Counted from the stretch's first letter, positions 34,544 through 43,690 are shown. The stretch: 64,000 nucleotides of DNA from CAWAYR01 sp050250955 (GCA_050250955.1 JBFWNR010000003.1:248001-312000); one strand, 5' to 3'. Made by a program: numbers and translations. The notes: generated by a model from the letters alone, not told the origin.

Positions 34544-34559
34544 TTGATTGTCGAATCAA
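34544..34559. promoter_or_regulatory. perfect dyad between divergent citrate synthase genes
   Basis: TTGATT-GTCG-AATCAA is a 6-base-arm palindrome in an AT-rich pocket, with two more GA(A/T)TCAAC-like half sites at 34553 and 34570. It is the best operator candidate for the helix-turn-helix citrate synthase. Confidence 0.5.
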
Positions 34560-34596
34560 CATTGACGAGATTCAACGATATCACTAGCGTGGAGCC

Positions 34597-35802
34597 ATGA
34601 CCACGGTGCACGACGGACTCGACGGCGTGGTGGCGGCGGCCACCGCGCTCAGCGACGTGGACGGCGAGCGCGGCGCGCTGACCATCGCCGGCTTCCCGCT
34701 CGAGGTGCTGGCCAGCCGCGCGACCTTCGAGGAGACCACCTGGCTGCTGTGGCACGGTGAGCTGCCGACGGCCGGCGAGCTCGACGGGTTCCGGCGGGCG
34801 CTGGCCGCGGCGCGAACGCCGGCGCCGGCGACGCTCGACGTCGTGCGTGAGTGTGTCGCGGCCGGGCTCGACGCCATGGACACCCTGCGGGTGGCGGCCG
34901 GGACCATCTCGATCACCGCCGCCGACGCCGAAACGCTGGTGGCGCAGTGCCCGGTGATCGTCGCGGCGTCGGCGCGGTTGCGCCGCGGGCTGGAGCCGCT
35001 GGACCCGCGCCCCGACCTCGGCCACGCCGCCAGCTTCCTCTACCTGCTCGACGGCGACGTGCCCGATCCGGAACGCGTCCGTGGCCTGGAGACCTACCTG
35101 AACACGGTGGCGGATCACGGGCTGAACGCCTCGACGTTCACCGCCCGCGTCATCACCTCGACCGGTTCGGACCTGGTGGCCGCGGTGGTCGGCGCCCTGG
35201 GTGCCCTCAAGGGCCCCCTCCATGGCGGCGCTCCGGGGCCGGCGCTCGACATGGTGTTCGAGATCGGCGAGGCGTCGCGGGCCGAGGCCGTGCTCGCCGC
35301 CAGGCTCGCCCGCGGCGAGAAGCTGATGGGCTTCGGCCACCGCGTCTACAAGGTCCGCGATCCCCGCGCCGACGTCCTGGCGGCGGCGGCCGAGCGGCTC
35401 TACTCGCACGGCGGCGATCGGGCCCTGTACGACCTGGCCCGGGCGGTGGAGGCCACGGCCCTGCGCCTGCTCGAGGCGGCCAAGCCGGGTCGGCGGCTGC
35501 AGACCAACGTCGAGTTCTACACGGCGCTCCTGCTGCACGGGCTCGGCCTCGACACCGGTCTCTTCACGCCGACCTTCGCGATGAGCCGAGTGAGCGGCTG
35601 GGTCGCCCACGCCGCCGAGCAGCGGCGCACCGGCCGCATCATCCGCCCGCAGTCGGTCTACGTCGGGCCACGCGGCCGCGCCTGGGTGCCGCTCGACGAA
35701 CGTCGGGCGGATCGTTCGAGGCCCGCCGATCCGGCGGAGCTGACGGTCCGCCCCCCAGCGACGCCTGGATGCGCGGCGGGCATCGGACCTGCGGCGCCGT
35801 GA
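34597..35802 (+). CDS. citrate/2-methylcitrate synthase-type enzyme
   Basis: A 401-residue citrate synthase homologue condensing acetyl- or propionyl-CoA with oxaloacetate. His174 (ADHGLNAST), His209 (KGPLHGGAPG) and His248 (GFGHRVYKVRDPRA) match the substrate and catalytic histidines. The usual catalytic Asp (NVDFY) is Glu306 (TNVEFYTALL), a substitution I recall in some second-copy citrate synthases. RPQSVYVG near the end is the CoA-contact tail. Which acyl-CoA it prefers cannot be told. It is divergent from the helix-turn-helix citrate synthase; the ATP-grasp gene follows after 46 bases. Confidence 0.9.
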   Translation: MTTVHDGLDGVVAAATALSDVDGERGALTIAGFPLEVLASRATFEETTWLLWHGELPTAGELDGFRRALAAARTPAPATLDVVRECVAAGLDAMDTLRVAAGTISITAADAETLVAQCPVIVAASARLRRGLEPLDPRPDLGHAASFLYLLDGDVPDPERVRGLETYLNTVADHGLNASTFTARVITSTGSDLVAAVVGALGALKGPLHGGAPGPALDMVFEIGEASRAEAVLAARLARGEKLMGFGHRVYKVRDPRADVLAAAAERLYSHGGDRALYDLARAVEATALRLLEAAKPGRRLQTNVEFYTALLLHGLGLDTGLFTPTFAMSRVSGWVAHAAEQRRTGRIIRPQSVYVGPRGRAWVPLDERRADRSRPADPAELTVRPPATPGCAAGIGPAAP

Positions 35803-35848
35803 ATGAGTTGACAGGCAGGCGCCCGGCACCGGACAGTTGGCGCCGACG

Positions 35849-37363
35849 ATGTCCGCCTCCCGCGACGCGGCCCCCTTCGCCGCCCGGCCGCCGTTCGATA
35901 CCTACACGCTCGGCCCCGCCTACGACGAGATGTTCGACGGGCACGGCCTGCCGCGCCCGCAGTACGAGGCGCTGTTCGATCGGCTGCAGACCGTGGGCGC
36001 CGGCGCGATGCGCGAGCGCCAGTCGGCGGCCGACCTCGCCTTCCTGCACCAGGGCATCACCTTCACGGTCTACGGCCGCGACGAAGGCACCGAGAAGATC
36101 TTCCCCTACGACCTCATCCCGCGGATCGTCACCGCCGCCGAATGGCGGGTGCTCGAGCGCGGCCTGACCCAGCGCATCACGGCGCTGAACCTGTTCCTGA
36201 AGGACGTCTACTCGGCCGGCAGGGTGCTCACCGACGGCGTCGTGCCGCGCGAGCTGGTCTACAGCTGCCGGCACTTCCGCCGCGAGATGCAGGGCGTCGC
36301 CGTGCGCCACGACGTCTACGTCTCGGTGGCCGGCACCGACCTGGTGCGGGTGCCCGACGGCAGCTTCGCGGTGCTGGAGGACAACCTGCGGGTGCCGAGC
36401 GGGGTGAGCTACATGCTCACCAACCGCCAGGTGATCAAGCGCGTGTTCCCGCTGCTCTTCAGCAGCTACGACGTGCGGCCGGTCGATCACTACGGCCAGG
36501 CGCTGCTGGCGACGCTGCGCGCCCTGGCGCCACCCCACCGGCCCGACCCGACCATCGTGCTGCTCACCCCGGGCGTCTTCAACTCGGCCTACTTCGAGCA
36601 CACCTTCCTGGCCCGCCAGATGGGCATCGCCCTGGTCGAGGGCCGCGACCTCTTCGTCCACGACAACGTCGTCTACATGCGGACCACCGCCGGGCCGCAG
36701 CGCGTGGACGTCATCTACCGCCGGGTGGACGACGACTTCATCGACCCGCTGGCGTTCCGCGCCGACTCGACGCTCGGCGTGCCCGGCCTCTTCAACGCCT
36801 ACCGCGCCGGCAACGTCGCGCTCACCAACGCCATCGGCACCGGCGTGGCCGACGACAAGGCGCTCTACGCCTACGTGCCGGCGCTCATCAAGTACTACCT
36901 GGCCGAGGAGCCGATCCTGCCCAACGTGCAGACCTGGCAGATGGCCCACGACGACGAGCGCCAGTACGTGCTCGAGCGGCTCGACGAGCTGGTGGTCAAG
37001 GCGGTCGGCGAGTCGGGCGGCTACGGCATGCTGATCGGCCCGCACGCGACCGCCGCCGAACGCGAGGAGTTCCGCCAGCGCATCCTCGCCGACCCGCGCA
37101 ATTACATCGCCCAGCCGACGCTGGCGCTGTCGGCCGGGCCGTGCTTCGTCGACGGGCGGATCGAACCGCGCCACGTCGACCTGCGGCCCTACATCCTCAC
37201 CGGCGACCGGGTCACCATCGTGCCCGGCGGCCTGACCCGCGTGGCGCTGCGCAAGGGCTCGCTGGTCGTCAACTCGTCGCAGGGCGGCGGCAGCAAGGAC
37301 ACCTGGGTGCTGAACGAGCAGCTGCCGCGGCGCCAGCCGGCCGCCGCGGGGGAGGGGCTCTGA
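35849..37363 (+). CDS. circularly permuted ATP-grasp protein
   Basis: A 504-residue circularly permuted ATP-grasp enzyme (COG2308 type). The diagnostic opening FDTYTLGPAYDEMFDGHG is followed by LAFLHQGITFTVYG, VLEDNLRVPSGVSYMLTNRQ and, in the C-terminal half, VVKAVGESGGYGMLIGPHA (ATP-binding loop). ATP-grasp enzymes form amide or thioester bonds through an acyl-phosphate. I chose the ATG at 35849 over a TTG 12 bases upstream. The gene overlaps the alpha-E gene by one base (TGATG), and the transglutaminase follows: a recurrent trio proposed to make or remodel peptide bonds. Confidence 0.92.
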   Translation: MSASRDAAPFAARPPFDTYTLGPAYDEMFDGHGLPRPQYEALFDRLQTVGAGAMRERQSAADLAFLHQGITFTVYGRDEGTEKIFPYDLIPRIVTAAEWRVLERGLTQRITALNLFLKDVYSAGRVLTDGVVPRELVYSCRHFRREMQGVAVRHDVYVSVAGTDLVRVPDGSFAVLEDNLRVPSGVSYMLTNRQVIKRVFPLLFSSYDVRPVDHYGQALLATLRALAPPHRPDPTIVLLTPGVFNSAYFEHTFLARQMGIALVEGRDLFVHDNVVYMRTTAGPQRVDVIYRRVDDDFIDPLAFRADSTLGVPGLFNAYRAGNVALTNAIGTGVADDKALYAYVPALIKYYLAEEPILPNVQTWQMAHDDERQYVLERLDELVVKAVGESGGYGMLIGPHATAAEREEFRQRILADPRNYIAQPTLALSAGPCFVDGRIEPRHVDLRPYILTGDRVTIVPGGLTRVALRKGSLVVNSSQGGGSKDTWVLNEQLPRRQPAAAGEGL

Positions 37364-38316
37364 TGCTCTCCCGGGTCGCCGACAGCCTGTTCTGGATGAG
37401 CCGCTATCTGGAGCGCGCCGAGCACACGGCGCGGGTCGTCAACGTCAACCTGAACCTGACCCTCGACCGCGCCCCCGCCGACGCCGCCCGCCACTGGGGC
37501 CGGCTGCTCACCTCGCTGCCCGACCCGCCGCCGTGGACGGTGCGGCCGGCCATCGACCACGCCGAGCGGGCCACGGTCGATCTGGCGAATCGCGAGTCGA
37601 TCGCCGCCTGCGTCGGCGCCGCCCGCGAGAACGCCCGCCAGGTGCGCGAAGAGATCAGCTCGGAGATGTGGGAGGAGATCAACCGCCTCTTTCTCACCGT
37701 GCGGCGGCCGGCACCCAATGCCGACTGGACCCAGGGCACCCACGAGTTCCTCACCGCGACGGTCAGCGGCGTCCACCAGTTCCAGGGCGTCACCGACGCC
37801 ACCATGACCCACGGCGAGGGCTGGCACTTCATGGAGGTGGGCCGCTTCCTGGAGCGGGTCGGCTCGACGGCGGCGCTGCTCGAGGTGCAGTACCGCGAAT
37901 GCGAGTGGAGCGCCGATCAGGCGCCCGGCGTCAGCGAGTTCGTCGAGTGGGTGGGCCTGCTCAAGTCGTGCTGCGCCTTCGAGGCCTACTGCCGCCACTA
38001 CACCGCCGACGTGCGGCCGCGGCGCATCGCCGAGTTCCTGGTGCTGCACGCCGACTTCCCGCGCTCGATCCACTACGCCGCCGGCCGCGTGCAGGCGTCG
38101 CTGCGGGCCCTGGGCGGCATGACCGGGCGGCTCAACGGCCGCGCCGATCGGCTCGCCGGGCGGCTGTGCGCCTCGCTCGACTACGGGCAGATGGACGAGA
38201 TCATCGGCGACCTGCCCGGCTACCTGCGCGACATCGTCCGCCAGGCCGGCGCGATCAACACCGCCGTGCGCCAGCAGTACGTCGCCTATCCCATCGAGCA
38301 GGCTGTGGCGGGATAA
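37363..38316 (+). CDS. alpha-E domain protein
   Basis: A 317-residue all-helical protein of the alpha-E family (COG2307): LSRVADSLFWMSRYLERAEH and TARVVNVN at the start, NARQVREEISSEMWEEINRL near residue 88, and FLERVGSTAALLE near 163. No catalytic site is known for the family; it always occurs with the permuted ATP-grasp enzyme and is thought to be its partner. It starts on the last base of the ATP-grasp stop. Confidence 0.93.
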   Translation: MLSRVADSLFWMSRYLERAEHTARVVNVNLNLTLDRAPADAARHWGRLLTSLPDPPPWTVRPAIDHAERATVDLANRESIAACVGAARENARQVREEISSEMWEEINRLFLTVRRPAPNADWTQGTHEFLTATVSGVHQFQGVTDATMTHGEGWHFMEVGRFLERVGSTAALLEVQYRECEWSADQAPGVSEFVEWVGLLKSCCAFEAYCRHYTADVRPRRIAEFLVLHADFPRSIHYAAGRVQASLRALGGMTGRLNGRADRLAGRLCASLDYGQMDEIIGDLPGYLRDIVRQAGAINTAVRQQYVAYPIEQAVAG

Positions 38317-38346
38317 TGATCCAAACCTCTCAAGGCGTCTAGCGTC

Positions 38347-39324
38347 GTGACCACGCCTTACGCGATCCGCCACATCACCCGCTTCCTCTACACGTCGCCG
38401 GTCAGCGAGAGCGTGATGGAGCTGCGCATGCGGCCGGCCACCGACGGCACCCAGCGGTGCCTGCAGTTCGAGGTGGAGGTGGCGCCGCGGGCCCGGGTGT
38501 TCGCCTATCGCGACTTCCTCGGCAACTGGGTCCACCACTTCGACATCCCGCGCCGCCACAGCCAGCTGACGATCACCGCCCGGGCCCAGGTGCAGGTGGA
38601 TGCGCCAGCGGCGCTGCCGGCGCGCCTCGGGGACGACGCCTGGGCGGCGGTGGACGGCTGGGCGGCCGGCGGCGACCACTGGGACTTCCGGCAGCCGAGC
38701 CACTTCGCCACCTGGTCGCCGGCACTCCTCGACTTCGTGGCCGGCCTGGGCCCCGGGGCCACGCGCGTCGCCGATCCGCTCACGACCGTTCGCCGCGTCA
38801 TGGCGGCGATCCACGACGGGTTCGAGTACGCGCCGAAGTCCACCCGGGTGGACTCGCCGATCGACGACGCCCTGGCGGCGCGGCGGGGGGTTTGCCAGGA
38901 CTTCACCCACGTGATGATCGCGACCCTGCGCCGGCTCGGGCTGCCCTGCCGCTACGTGAGCGGCTACATGGCGCCGCGACCGGCCGACGACGACGCCACG
39001 GCCGCCAGTACCATCGCCACCCACGCCTGGGTTGAGACCTTCCTGCCGGATCTGGGCTGGGTCGGGCTCGACCCGACCCACAACGTGGAGGCCGGCGTGC
39101 GTCACGTCCGTGTCGCCATCGGCCGCGACTACGCCGACGTCCCGCCGACCAGGGGCACCTTCAAGGGCACGACCGCCAGCACCCTGGAGGTGTCGGTGGA
39201 CGTCACCCCCGCCGAGGCGCTGCCCACCCTCGACCCGGCGGTGATCGAAACCGCCTGGACCGCCGAAGCGCCCCCGCCCGCCGACGACGAGCGCGACCGG
39301 CAGATGCAGCAGCAGCAGCAGTGA
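38347..39324 (+). CDS. transglutaminase-like cysteine protease family protein
   Basis: A 325-residue protein: an N-terminal beta-sandwich (YAIRHITRFLYTSPVSESVM) followed by a transglutaminase core with the triad Cys in RRGVCQDFTHVMIATLRRLG, His in ATHAWVETFLPDLGW and Asp in VGLDPTHN. No signal peptide, so cytoplasmic. Third gene of the ATP-grasp/alpha-E/transglutaminase set; it likely hydrolyses or transfers amide bonds of the product. The C-terminus ends in a short glutamine run (QMQQQQQ) from a CAG microsatellite. Confidence 0.92.
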   Translation: MTTPYAIRHITRFLYTSPVSESVMELRMRPATDGTQRCLQFEVEVAPRARVFAYRDFLGNWVHHFDIPRRHSQLTITARAQVQVDAPAALPARLGDDAWAAVDGWAAGGDHWDFRQPSHFATWSPALLDFVAGLGPGATRVADPLTTVRRVMAAIHDGFEYAPKSTRVDSPIDDALAARRGVCQDFTHVMIATLRRLGLPCRYVSGYMAPRPADDDATAASTIATHAWVETFLPDLGWVGLDPTHNVEAGVRHVRVAIGRDYADVPPTRGTFKGTTASTLEVSVDVTPAEALPTLDPAVIETAWTAEAPPPADDERDRQMQQQQQ

Positions 39325-39333
39325 GGCTGGTCC

Positions 39334-39475
39334 AGCGGCTAGCGGCTAGGGGCTGGCGGCTAGGCGGATCACGCTGTCATGCGTGTCACGCTGCCATACG
39401 TTCGAGACGAACCGCGCTCCGATGCGTTTCCTGGTGGCACGACGCCTCGGGCCTAGCCGCCAGCCCTTAGCCGCT
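39334..39475. repeat. two heptamer arrays in inverted orientation
   Basis: Bases 39334-39361 hold AGCGGCT-type units; 39452-39475 hold the reverse complement. Bases 39341-39365 and 39451-39475 are inverted copies with 24 of 25 matches, enclosing 85 bases. The right arm runs into the TAG stop of the propeller gene. The convergent gap could fold as a long hairpin. Confidence 0.8.
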
Positions 39476-40412
39476 ACTCGAGTTCTACGATCGTGATCGC
39501 GTTCCAGTCGTTCATCGGGATCACCAGGCGGTGGCGCTTGGAGTCGTAGGTCATCGACGCCGCGCTGGGGATGCCCGAGGCGATGATCTCGGCCTTCTGG
39601 CCGGGGCGGATGCGGCTCACGGTGCCCTGGCGGACGCTGCTCACGTACTTGGTGCCGTCGGCGAGGACGACGATGCCGTCGTTGCCGGGATCGACGGCCT
39701 GTTCGGTGGCGACGAGCCTGCCGTCCGGCGTGAAGGTGTGGACGTCGTTGGTGCCGATGTTGACCACGACGAGGTTGCCCTTGGGGTCGAAGGCGATGCC
39801 GTTGGGCATGCTGAGCGGCGTGCCGGTGACGACCGCGCTGGCCTGCCCCTGCGGCGTGATGCGGTAGACCTTCCAGCTCGACGGCTCCTGCGGCGTGCCG
39901 GTCTGGGTGGCGTAGATGGTGCCGTCGTCGGCCACCTCGAGGTCGTTGAAGCGGATGACGCCCGGCACCTGGATCTGCCCGGCCGGGGCGCCGGTCTTCA
40001 TGTCGAACCAGCGGACGGTATCGATGTCCACCACGTAGAGGAAGCCGCGGGCGATGTCGCTGCCGAGCGGGTGGTTCAGGGTGAGGCCGTTCCTGGTGAC
40101 GCCGATCCACTTCAGCGTGTGCGCGGTGCCGTCGGGGTTGACGAGGGCGATGTAGCCGTCGTTGGGCAGCAGATCCTGCGGCATGCCGGCGTTGACGGCC
40201 ACGTAGAGGTCGCGCTCGGCGTCGTAGCTGAGGCTCTCGGCGAAGCGGAAACCGCCGTAGGTCCTGGCGTTGGGCGTCAGCGTCAACGGCTCGCCGGCGA
40301 CGAACGGCCGCGCCTCGGCCGGGGTGGGCGCGGGTTGCGGCGCGGTCTGCGCGGCCACGGACGAGACGGCGACGAGTGCGGTGTACACGGACAGGACGAC
40401 GGCACGAGGCAT
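39474..40412 (-). CDS. exported SMP-30/NHL-type beta-propeller protein
   Basis: About 312 residues from the ATG at 40412, which has GGAGG nine bases upstream and gives a clean signal peptide (VVLSVYTALVAVSSVAAQ). The mature chain shows propeller repeats (DLYVAVNAGMPQDLLPNDGY, FLYVVDIDTVRWFDMKTGAP, MPNGIAFDPKGNLVVVNIGT, DGIVVLADGTKYVSSVRQG) like SMP-30/gluconolactonase. The metal-binding residues of true lactonases cannot be verified. It lies next to the pentose-phosphate genes but is divergent from them. A TACAAT -10 candidate is at 40442-40447 (minus strand). Confidence 0.78.
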   Translation of the reverse strand: MPRAVVLSVYTALVAVSSVAAQTAPQPAPTPAEARPFVAGEPLTLTPNARTYGGFRFAESLSYDAERDLYVAVNAGMPQDLLPNDGYIALVNPDGTAHTLKWIGVTRNGLTLNHPLGSDIARGFLYVVDIDTVRWFDMKTGAPAGQIQVPGVIRFNDLEVADDGTIYATQTGTPQEPSSWKVYRITPQGQASAVVTGTPLSMPNGIAFDPKGNLVVVNIGTNDVHTFTPDGRLVATEQAVDPGNDGIVVLADGTKYVSSVRQGTVSRIRPGQKAEIIASGIPSAASMTYDSKRHRLVIPMNDWNAITIVELE

Positions 40413-40488
40413 CGAGCGAACCTCCACGGGGATGTGCGGTCATTGTAGGTCGGACTACGATGGCCTCCTGGGACCACGAGGGACTCGC

Positions 40489-41517
40489 ATGCAACTCGGC
40501 ATGATCGGACTCGGGCGCATGGGCGCCAACATGGTGCGCCGGCTCATGCGCGCCGGGCATGAGTGCGTCGTCTACGACGTGTCGGCCGACGCGGTGCAGA
40601 CGCTGGCCGACGAGGGCGCCACCGGCACGGCGTCGCTCGACGCGCTGGTGGCCGCGCTGACACCGCCGCGCGCGGTCTGGCTGATGCTGCCGGCGGCGAT
40701 CGTCGATCGCGAGCTCGACGCGCTGGCCGTGCGCCTGACCACCGACGACATCGTCATCGACGGCGGCAACTCGCACTACCACGACGACATCCGGCGGGCC
40801 GGCGCGCTGCGGGATCGCGGCCTGCACTACCTGGACGCCGGCACGAGCGGCGGCGTCTGGGGGCTGGAGCGCGGCTACTGCCTGATGATCGGCGGCGACC
40901 GCGACGCAGTGCAGCGGCTCGATCCGATCTTCGCCGCGCTGGCACCGGGGGCGGGCACGATTCCGGTGACGCCGTCGCGGCCCGCTGGCCGCGGCACCGC
41001 CGATCGCGGCTACCTCCACTGCGGCCCGCCCGGCGCCGGCCACTTCGTCAAGATGGTGCACAACGGCATCGAGTACGGCCTGATGGCGGCCTACGCCGAG
41101 GGCTTCAACCTGCTGCGCCATGCCGGCGTCGGCGCCCACGGTCGGGACGCCAACGCCGAGACGACGCCGCTGCGCCACCCCGAACACTTCCAGTACGACC
41201 TCGACCTGGGCGAGATCGCCGAGCTGTGGCGGCGCGGCAGCGTCGTGTCGTCGTGGCTGCTCGACCTCACCGCCGAAGCGTTCGCCGAGAGCCCGGCGCT
41301 CGACGGCTTCTCGGGCCATGTCTCCGATTCGGGCGAAGGCCGCTGGACGATCGCCGCGGCCATCGACGCCGGCGTGCCGGCGCCGGTCCTGAGCGCCGCC
41401 CTCTATGACCGCTTCACGTCGCGCGGCGAAGGCGACTTCGCGCACCAGGTGCTGTCGGCGCTGCGCTTCCAGTTCGGCGGTCATCGGGAGACCGCCAGGA
41501 AGAAGGCGGCACGGTGA
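40489..41517 (+). CDS. gnd: 6-phosphogluconate dehydrogenase, decarboxylating (short type)
   Basis: Oxidises and decarboxylates 6-phosphogluconate to ribulose-5-phosphate. 342 residues, the short bacterial type rather than the roughly 470-residue form. The Rossmann motif is GLGRMGANMVRRLMRAGHE; DGGNSHYHDD and GTSGGVWGLERGYCLMIGG are substrate loops; the catalytic lysine is in GHFVKMVHNGIEYGLM. The Arg following the Rossmann motif cannot be located with enough certainty to say NAD or NADP. It overlaps zwf by four bases (GTGA); together with pgl it forms the complete oxidative pentose phosphate operon in the order gnd-zwf-pgl. Confidence 0.95.
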   Translation: MQLGMIGLGRMGANMVRRLMRAGHECVVYDVSADAVQTLADEGATGTASLDALVAALTPPRAVWLMLPAAIVDRELDALAVRLTTDDIVIDGGNSHYHDDIRRAGALRDRGLHYLDAGTSGGVWGLERGYCLMIGGDRDAVQRLDPIFAALAPGAGTIPVTPSRPAGRGTADRGYLHCGPPGAGHFVKMVHNGIEYGLMAAYAEGFNLLRHAGVGAHGRDANAETTPLRHPEHFQYDLDLGEIAELWRRGSVVSSWLLDLTAEAFAESPALDGFSGHVSDSGEGRWTIAAAIDAGVPAPVLSAALYDRFTSRGEGDFAHQVLSALRFQFGGHRETARKKAAR

Positions 41518-42899
41518 GCGGCGCCGCGGCCGATGCGCTGGTCGTCTTCGGCGTCACCGGCGACCTCGCCTACAAGCAGATCTTCCCCGCGCTCCACGCC
41601 ATGGTGCGGCGCGGCGCGCTGGACGTGCCGGTCCTCGGCGTGGCCCGCGCCGGCTCGAGCGTCGAGGCGCTGCGCGACCGGGCCCGCGAGAGCATCGAGG
41701 CCAGGGGCCGGCTCGACGCCGATGCCTTCGCAAAGCTGTCCGGCCTCATGCACTACGTGGGCGGCGACTACGAGGACCCCGGCACCTACACCCGGCTGCG
41801 CGAGGCGCTGGGCACGGCGTCGCGGCCGACCTGCTACCTGGCGATTCCGCCGAGTCTCTTCGAGCGCGTGGTGTCGGGTCTGGCCGCGGCCGGCATCGTC
41901 GGCGGCGCCCGGGTGATCGTCGAGAAGCCGTTCGGCCGCGACCTGGCCTCGGCCGAGGCGCTGAACGACACGCTCCACGCCCACCTGCCGGAGGCGTCGA
42001 TCTTCCGCATCGACCACTACCTGGGCAAGGAGCCGGTGCAGAACCTGCTCTACTACCGCTTCGCCAATTCCTTCCTCGAGCCGATCTGGAACCGCAACTA
42101 CGTCGATCGGGTGCAGATCACCATGGCCGAGGCGTTCGGCGTCAACGGCCGCGGCCGCTTCTACGAGGAGGCCGGCGCGATCCGCGACGTGGTGCAGAAC
42201 CACCTGCTGCAGGTGGTCAGCCTGCTGGCGATGGAAGCGCCGGGCGGACGCGGCACCGAGTCGGTGCGCGACGAGAAGGCGCAGGCGTTCCGCTCGATGC
42301 GGCCGCTGGCGCCCGACGACGTCGTGCGCGGCCAGTTCCGCGGCTATCGCGACGAGGCCGGCGTGGCCCGCGACTCGACGGTCGAGACCTTCGCCGCCGT
42401 GCGGTTGTACATCGACTCGTGGCGCTGGGCCGGGGTGCCGTTCTTCATCCGGGCCGGCAAGCACCTGCCGATCACCGCCACCGAAGTGCTGGTGGAGCTG
42501 AAGCGTCCGCCGGTGAGCGTCTTCGCCGACTGCGACGCCGCCCGGCCCAACCACTTCCGTTTCCGCCTCAGCCCGCAGGTGGTGCTGTCGCTGGGCGCCC
42601 GGGCCAAGACCCCCGGCGAGCGGATGCGCGGCGAGGACGTGGACCTGCTCGCCTGTCACGACCAGCCGGACGAGATGGCCCCGTACGAACGGCTGCTCGG
42701 CGACGCCATGCGCGGCGATCAGACCCTGTTCGCGCGCGAGGACGCCGTGCTGGAGGCGTGGCGGATCGTCGATCCGGTGCTCGGCCAGGCGACGCCGGTG
42801 CACGACTACGCCCCCGGCACGTGGGGACCGGCCGAGGCCGACCGGCTGGTCGGCGTTCGCGGCTGGCACAACCCGGAGCAGGAGTGGGCGTGTGAGTGA
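41514..42899 (+). CDS. zwf: glucose-6-phosphate 1-dehydrogenase
   Basis: First step of the oxidative pentose phosphate route, oxidising glucose-6-phosphate to 6-phosphogluconolactone. 461 residues. FGVTGDLAYKQIFPALHAM is the coenzyme-binding start, EKPFGRDLASAEALN a conserved loop and RIDHYLGKEPVQNLLYYRFA the active-site signature with the catalytic His. GTG start overlapping gnd; its 3' end overlaps pgl by eight bases. Confidence 0.96.
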   Translation: MSGAAADALVVFGVTGDLAYKQIFPALHAMVRRGALDVPVLGVARAGSSVEALRDRARESIEARGRLDADAFAKLSGLMHYVGGDYEDPGTYTRLREALGTASRPTCYLAIPPSLFERVVSGLAAAGIVGGARVIVEKPFGRDLASAEALNDTLHAHLPEASIFRIDHYLGKEPVQNLLYYRFANSFLEPIWNRNYVDRVQITMAEAFGVNGRGRFYEEAGAIRDVVQNHLLQVVSLLAMEAPGGRGTESVRDEKAQAFRSMRPLAPDDVVRGQFRGYRDEAGVARDSTVETFAAVRLYIDSWRWAGVPFFIRAGKHLPITATEVLVELKRPPVSVFADCDAARPNHFRFRLSPQVVLSLGARAKTPGERMRGEDVDLLACHDQPDEMAPYERLLGDAMRGDQTLFAREDAVLEAWRIVDPVLGQATPVHDYAPGTWGPAEADRLVGVRGWHNPEQEWACE

Positions 42900-43677
42900 G
42901 TCCGGCCCCGGCGACGTCGGGTTCGAGTTCGGGATCGAGCACGAGGTCGAAGTCCGGGTGTGCGGCTCGGCCGACCAGACCATCGCCGCGGCGGCCGGTG
43001 AAGTGGTGGAGGCTGCGCGGACCGCGATCGCCGCCCGCGGCCGCTTCCTGTTCGCCCTCTCGGGCGGATCGACGCCGCGGCCGCTCTACGAGCGTCTCGC
43101 GGCCCCGCCGTGGCGGGAACAGGTCGACTGGAGTCGCACCCATCTGCTGTGGAGCGACGAGCGGTGCGTGCCGCCGGAGCATCCGGACAGCAACTACGGG
43201 ATGGCGCGCGCGGCGTTCATCGACCACGTGCCGATTCCCGCCCGGCAGGTGCATCGCATGCGCGGCGAAGACGACCCGGCCGGCGCCGCCGCGGCCTACG
43301 AACAGGTGGTGCGCGAATTGGTCGGTCCGCCGGCCGCGGACGTGGCGCCACCCGGCCTGGACCTCGTCCTGCTCGGCCTCGGCGCCGACGGCCATACCGC
43401 GTCGCTCTTTCCCGGCCGACCGGCGGGACAGGAGACCGCGCGTTGGGTCGTGGCCGACCAGGACCCGGCCGGCCGGCCGCGGCTCACCCTGACGCCGCCG
43501 GCGCTCAATGCCGCGCGCACGGTGGTGTTCCTGGTCGTCGGGTGCGGCAAGGCGGCCACGCTCGGCGCCGTGCTCGACGGCGATCGCGCGCCCGACCGCC
43601 TGCCGGCACAACGGGTCGCGCCGCGTCGCGGACGCCTGATCTGGATCGTGGACGCCGCGGCGGCCCGGCAGCTCTGA
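42892..43677 (+). CDS. pgl: 6-phosphogluconolactonase
   Basis: Hydrolyses 6-phosphogluconolactone. 261 residues of the DevB/NagB-like family: FLFALSGGSTPRPLYERLA (phosphate loop), WSRTHLLWSDERCVPPEHPD and SNYGMA (active site), DLVLLGLGADGHTASLFPG (catalytic His). GTG start overlapping zwf. An N-terminal stretch of about 20 residues before the domain is longer than usual. The TGA stop lies in the loop of a repeat hairpin at 43667-43686. Confidence 0.94.
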   Translation: MSESGPGDVGFEFGIEHEVEVRVCGSADQTIAAAAGEVVEAARTAIAARGRFLFALSGGSTPRPLYERLAAPPWREQVDWSRTHLLWSDERCVPPEHPDSNYGMARAAFIDHVPIPARQVHRMRGEDDPAGAAAAYEQVVRELVGPPAADVAPPGLDLVLLGLGADGHTASLFPGRPAGQETARWVVADQDPAGRPRLTLTPPALNAARTVVFLVVGCGKAATLGAVLDGDRAPDRLPAQRVAPRRGRLIWIVDAAAARQL

Positions 43678-43690
43678 AGAGCTGCCCTAC
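43667..43690. repeat. repeat hairpin supplying both stop codons of convergent genes
   Basis: GGCAGCTC-TGAA-GAGCTGCC is a perfect 8-base-arm hairpin followed by CTACGG, the end signature of the CGTAGGGC/GAGCT family. The loop TGA is the pgl stop, and CTA (43687-43689) read on the minus strand is the nucleotidase TAG. Confidence 0.75.
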
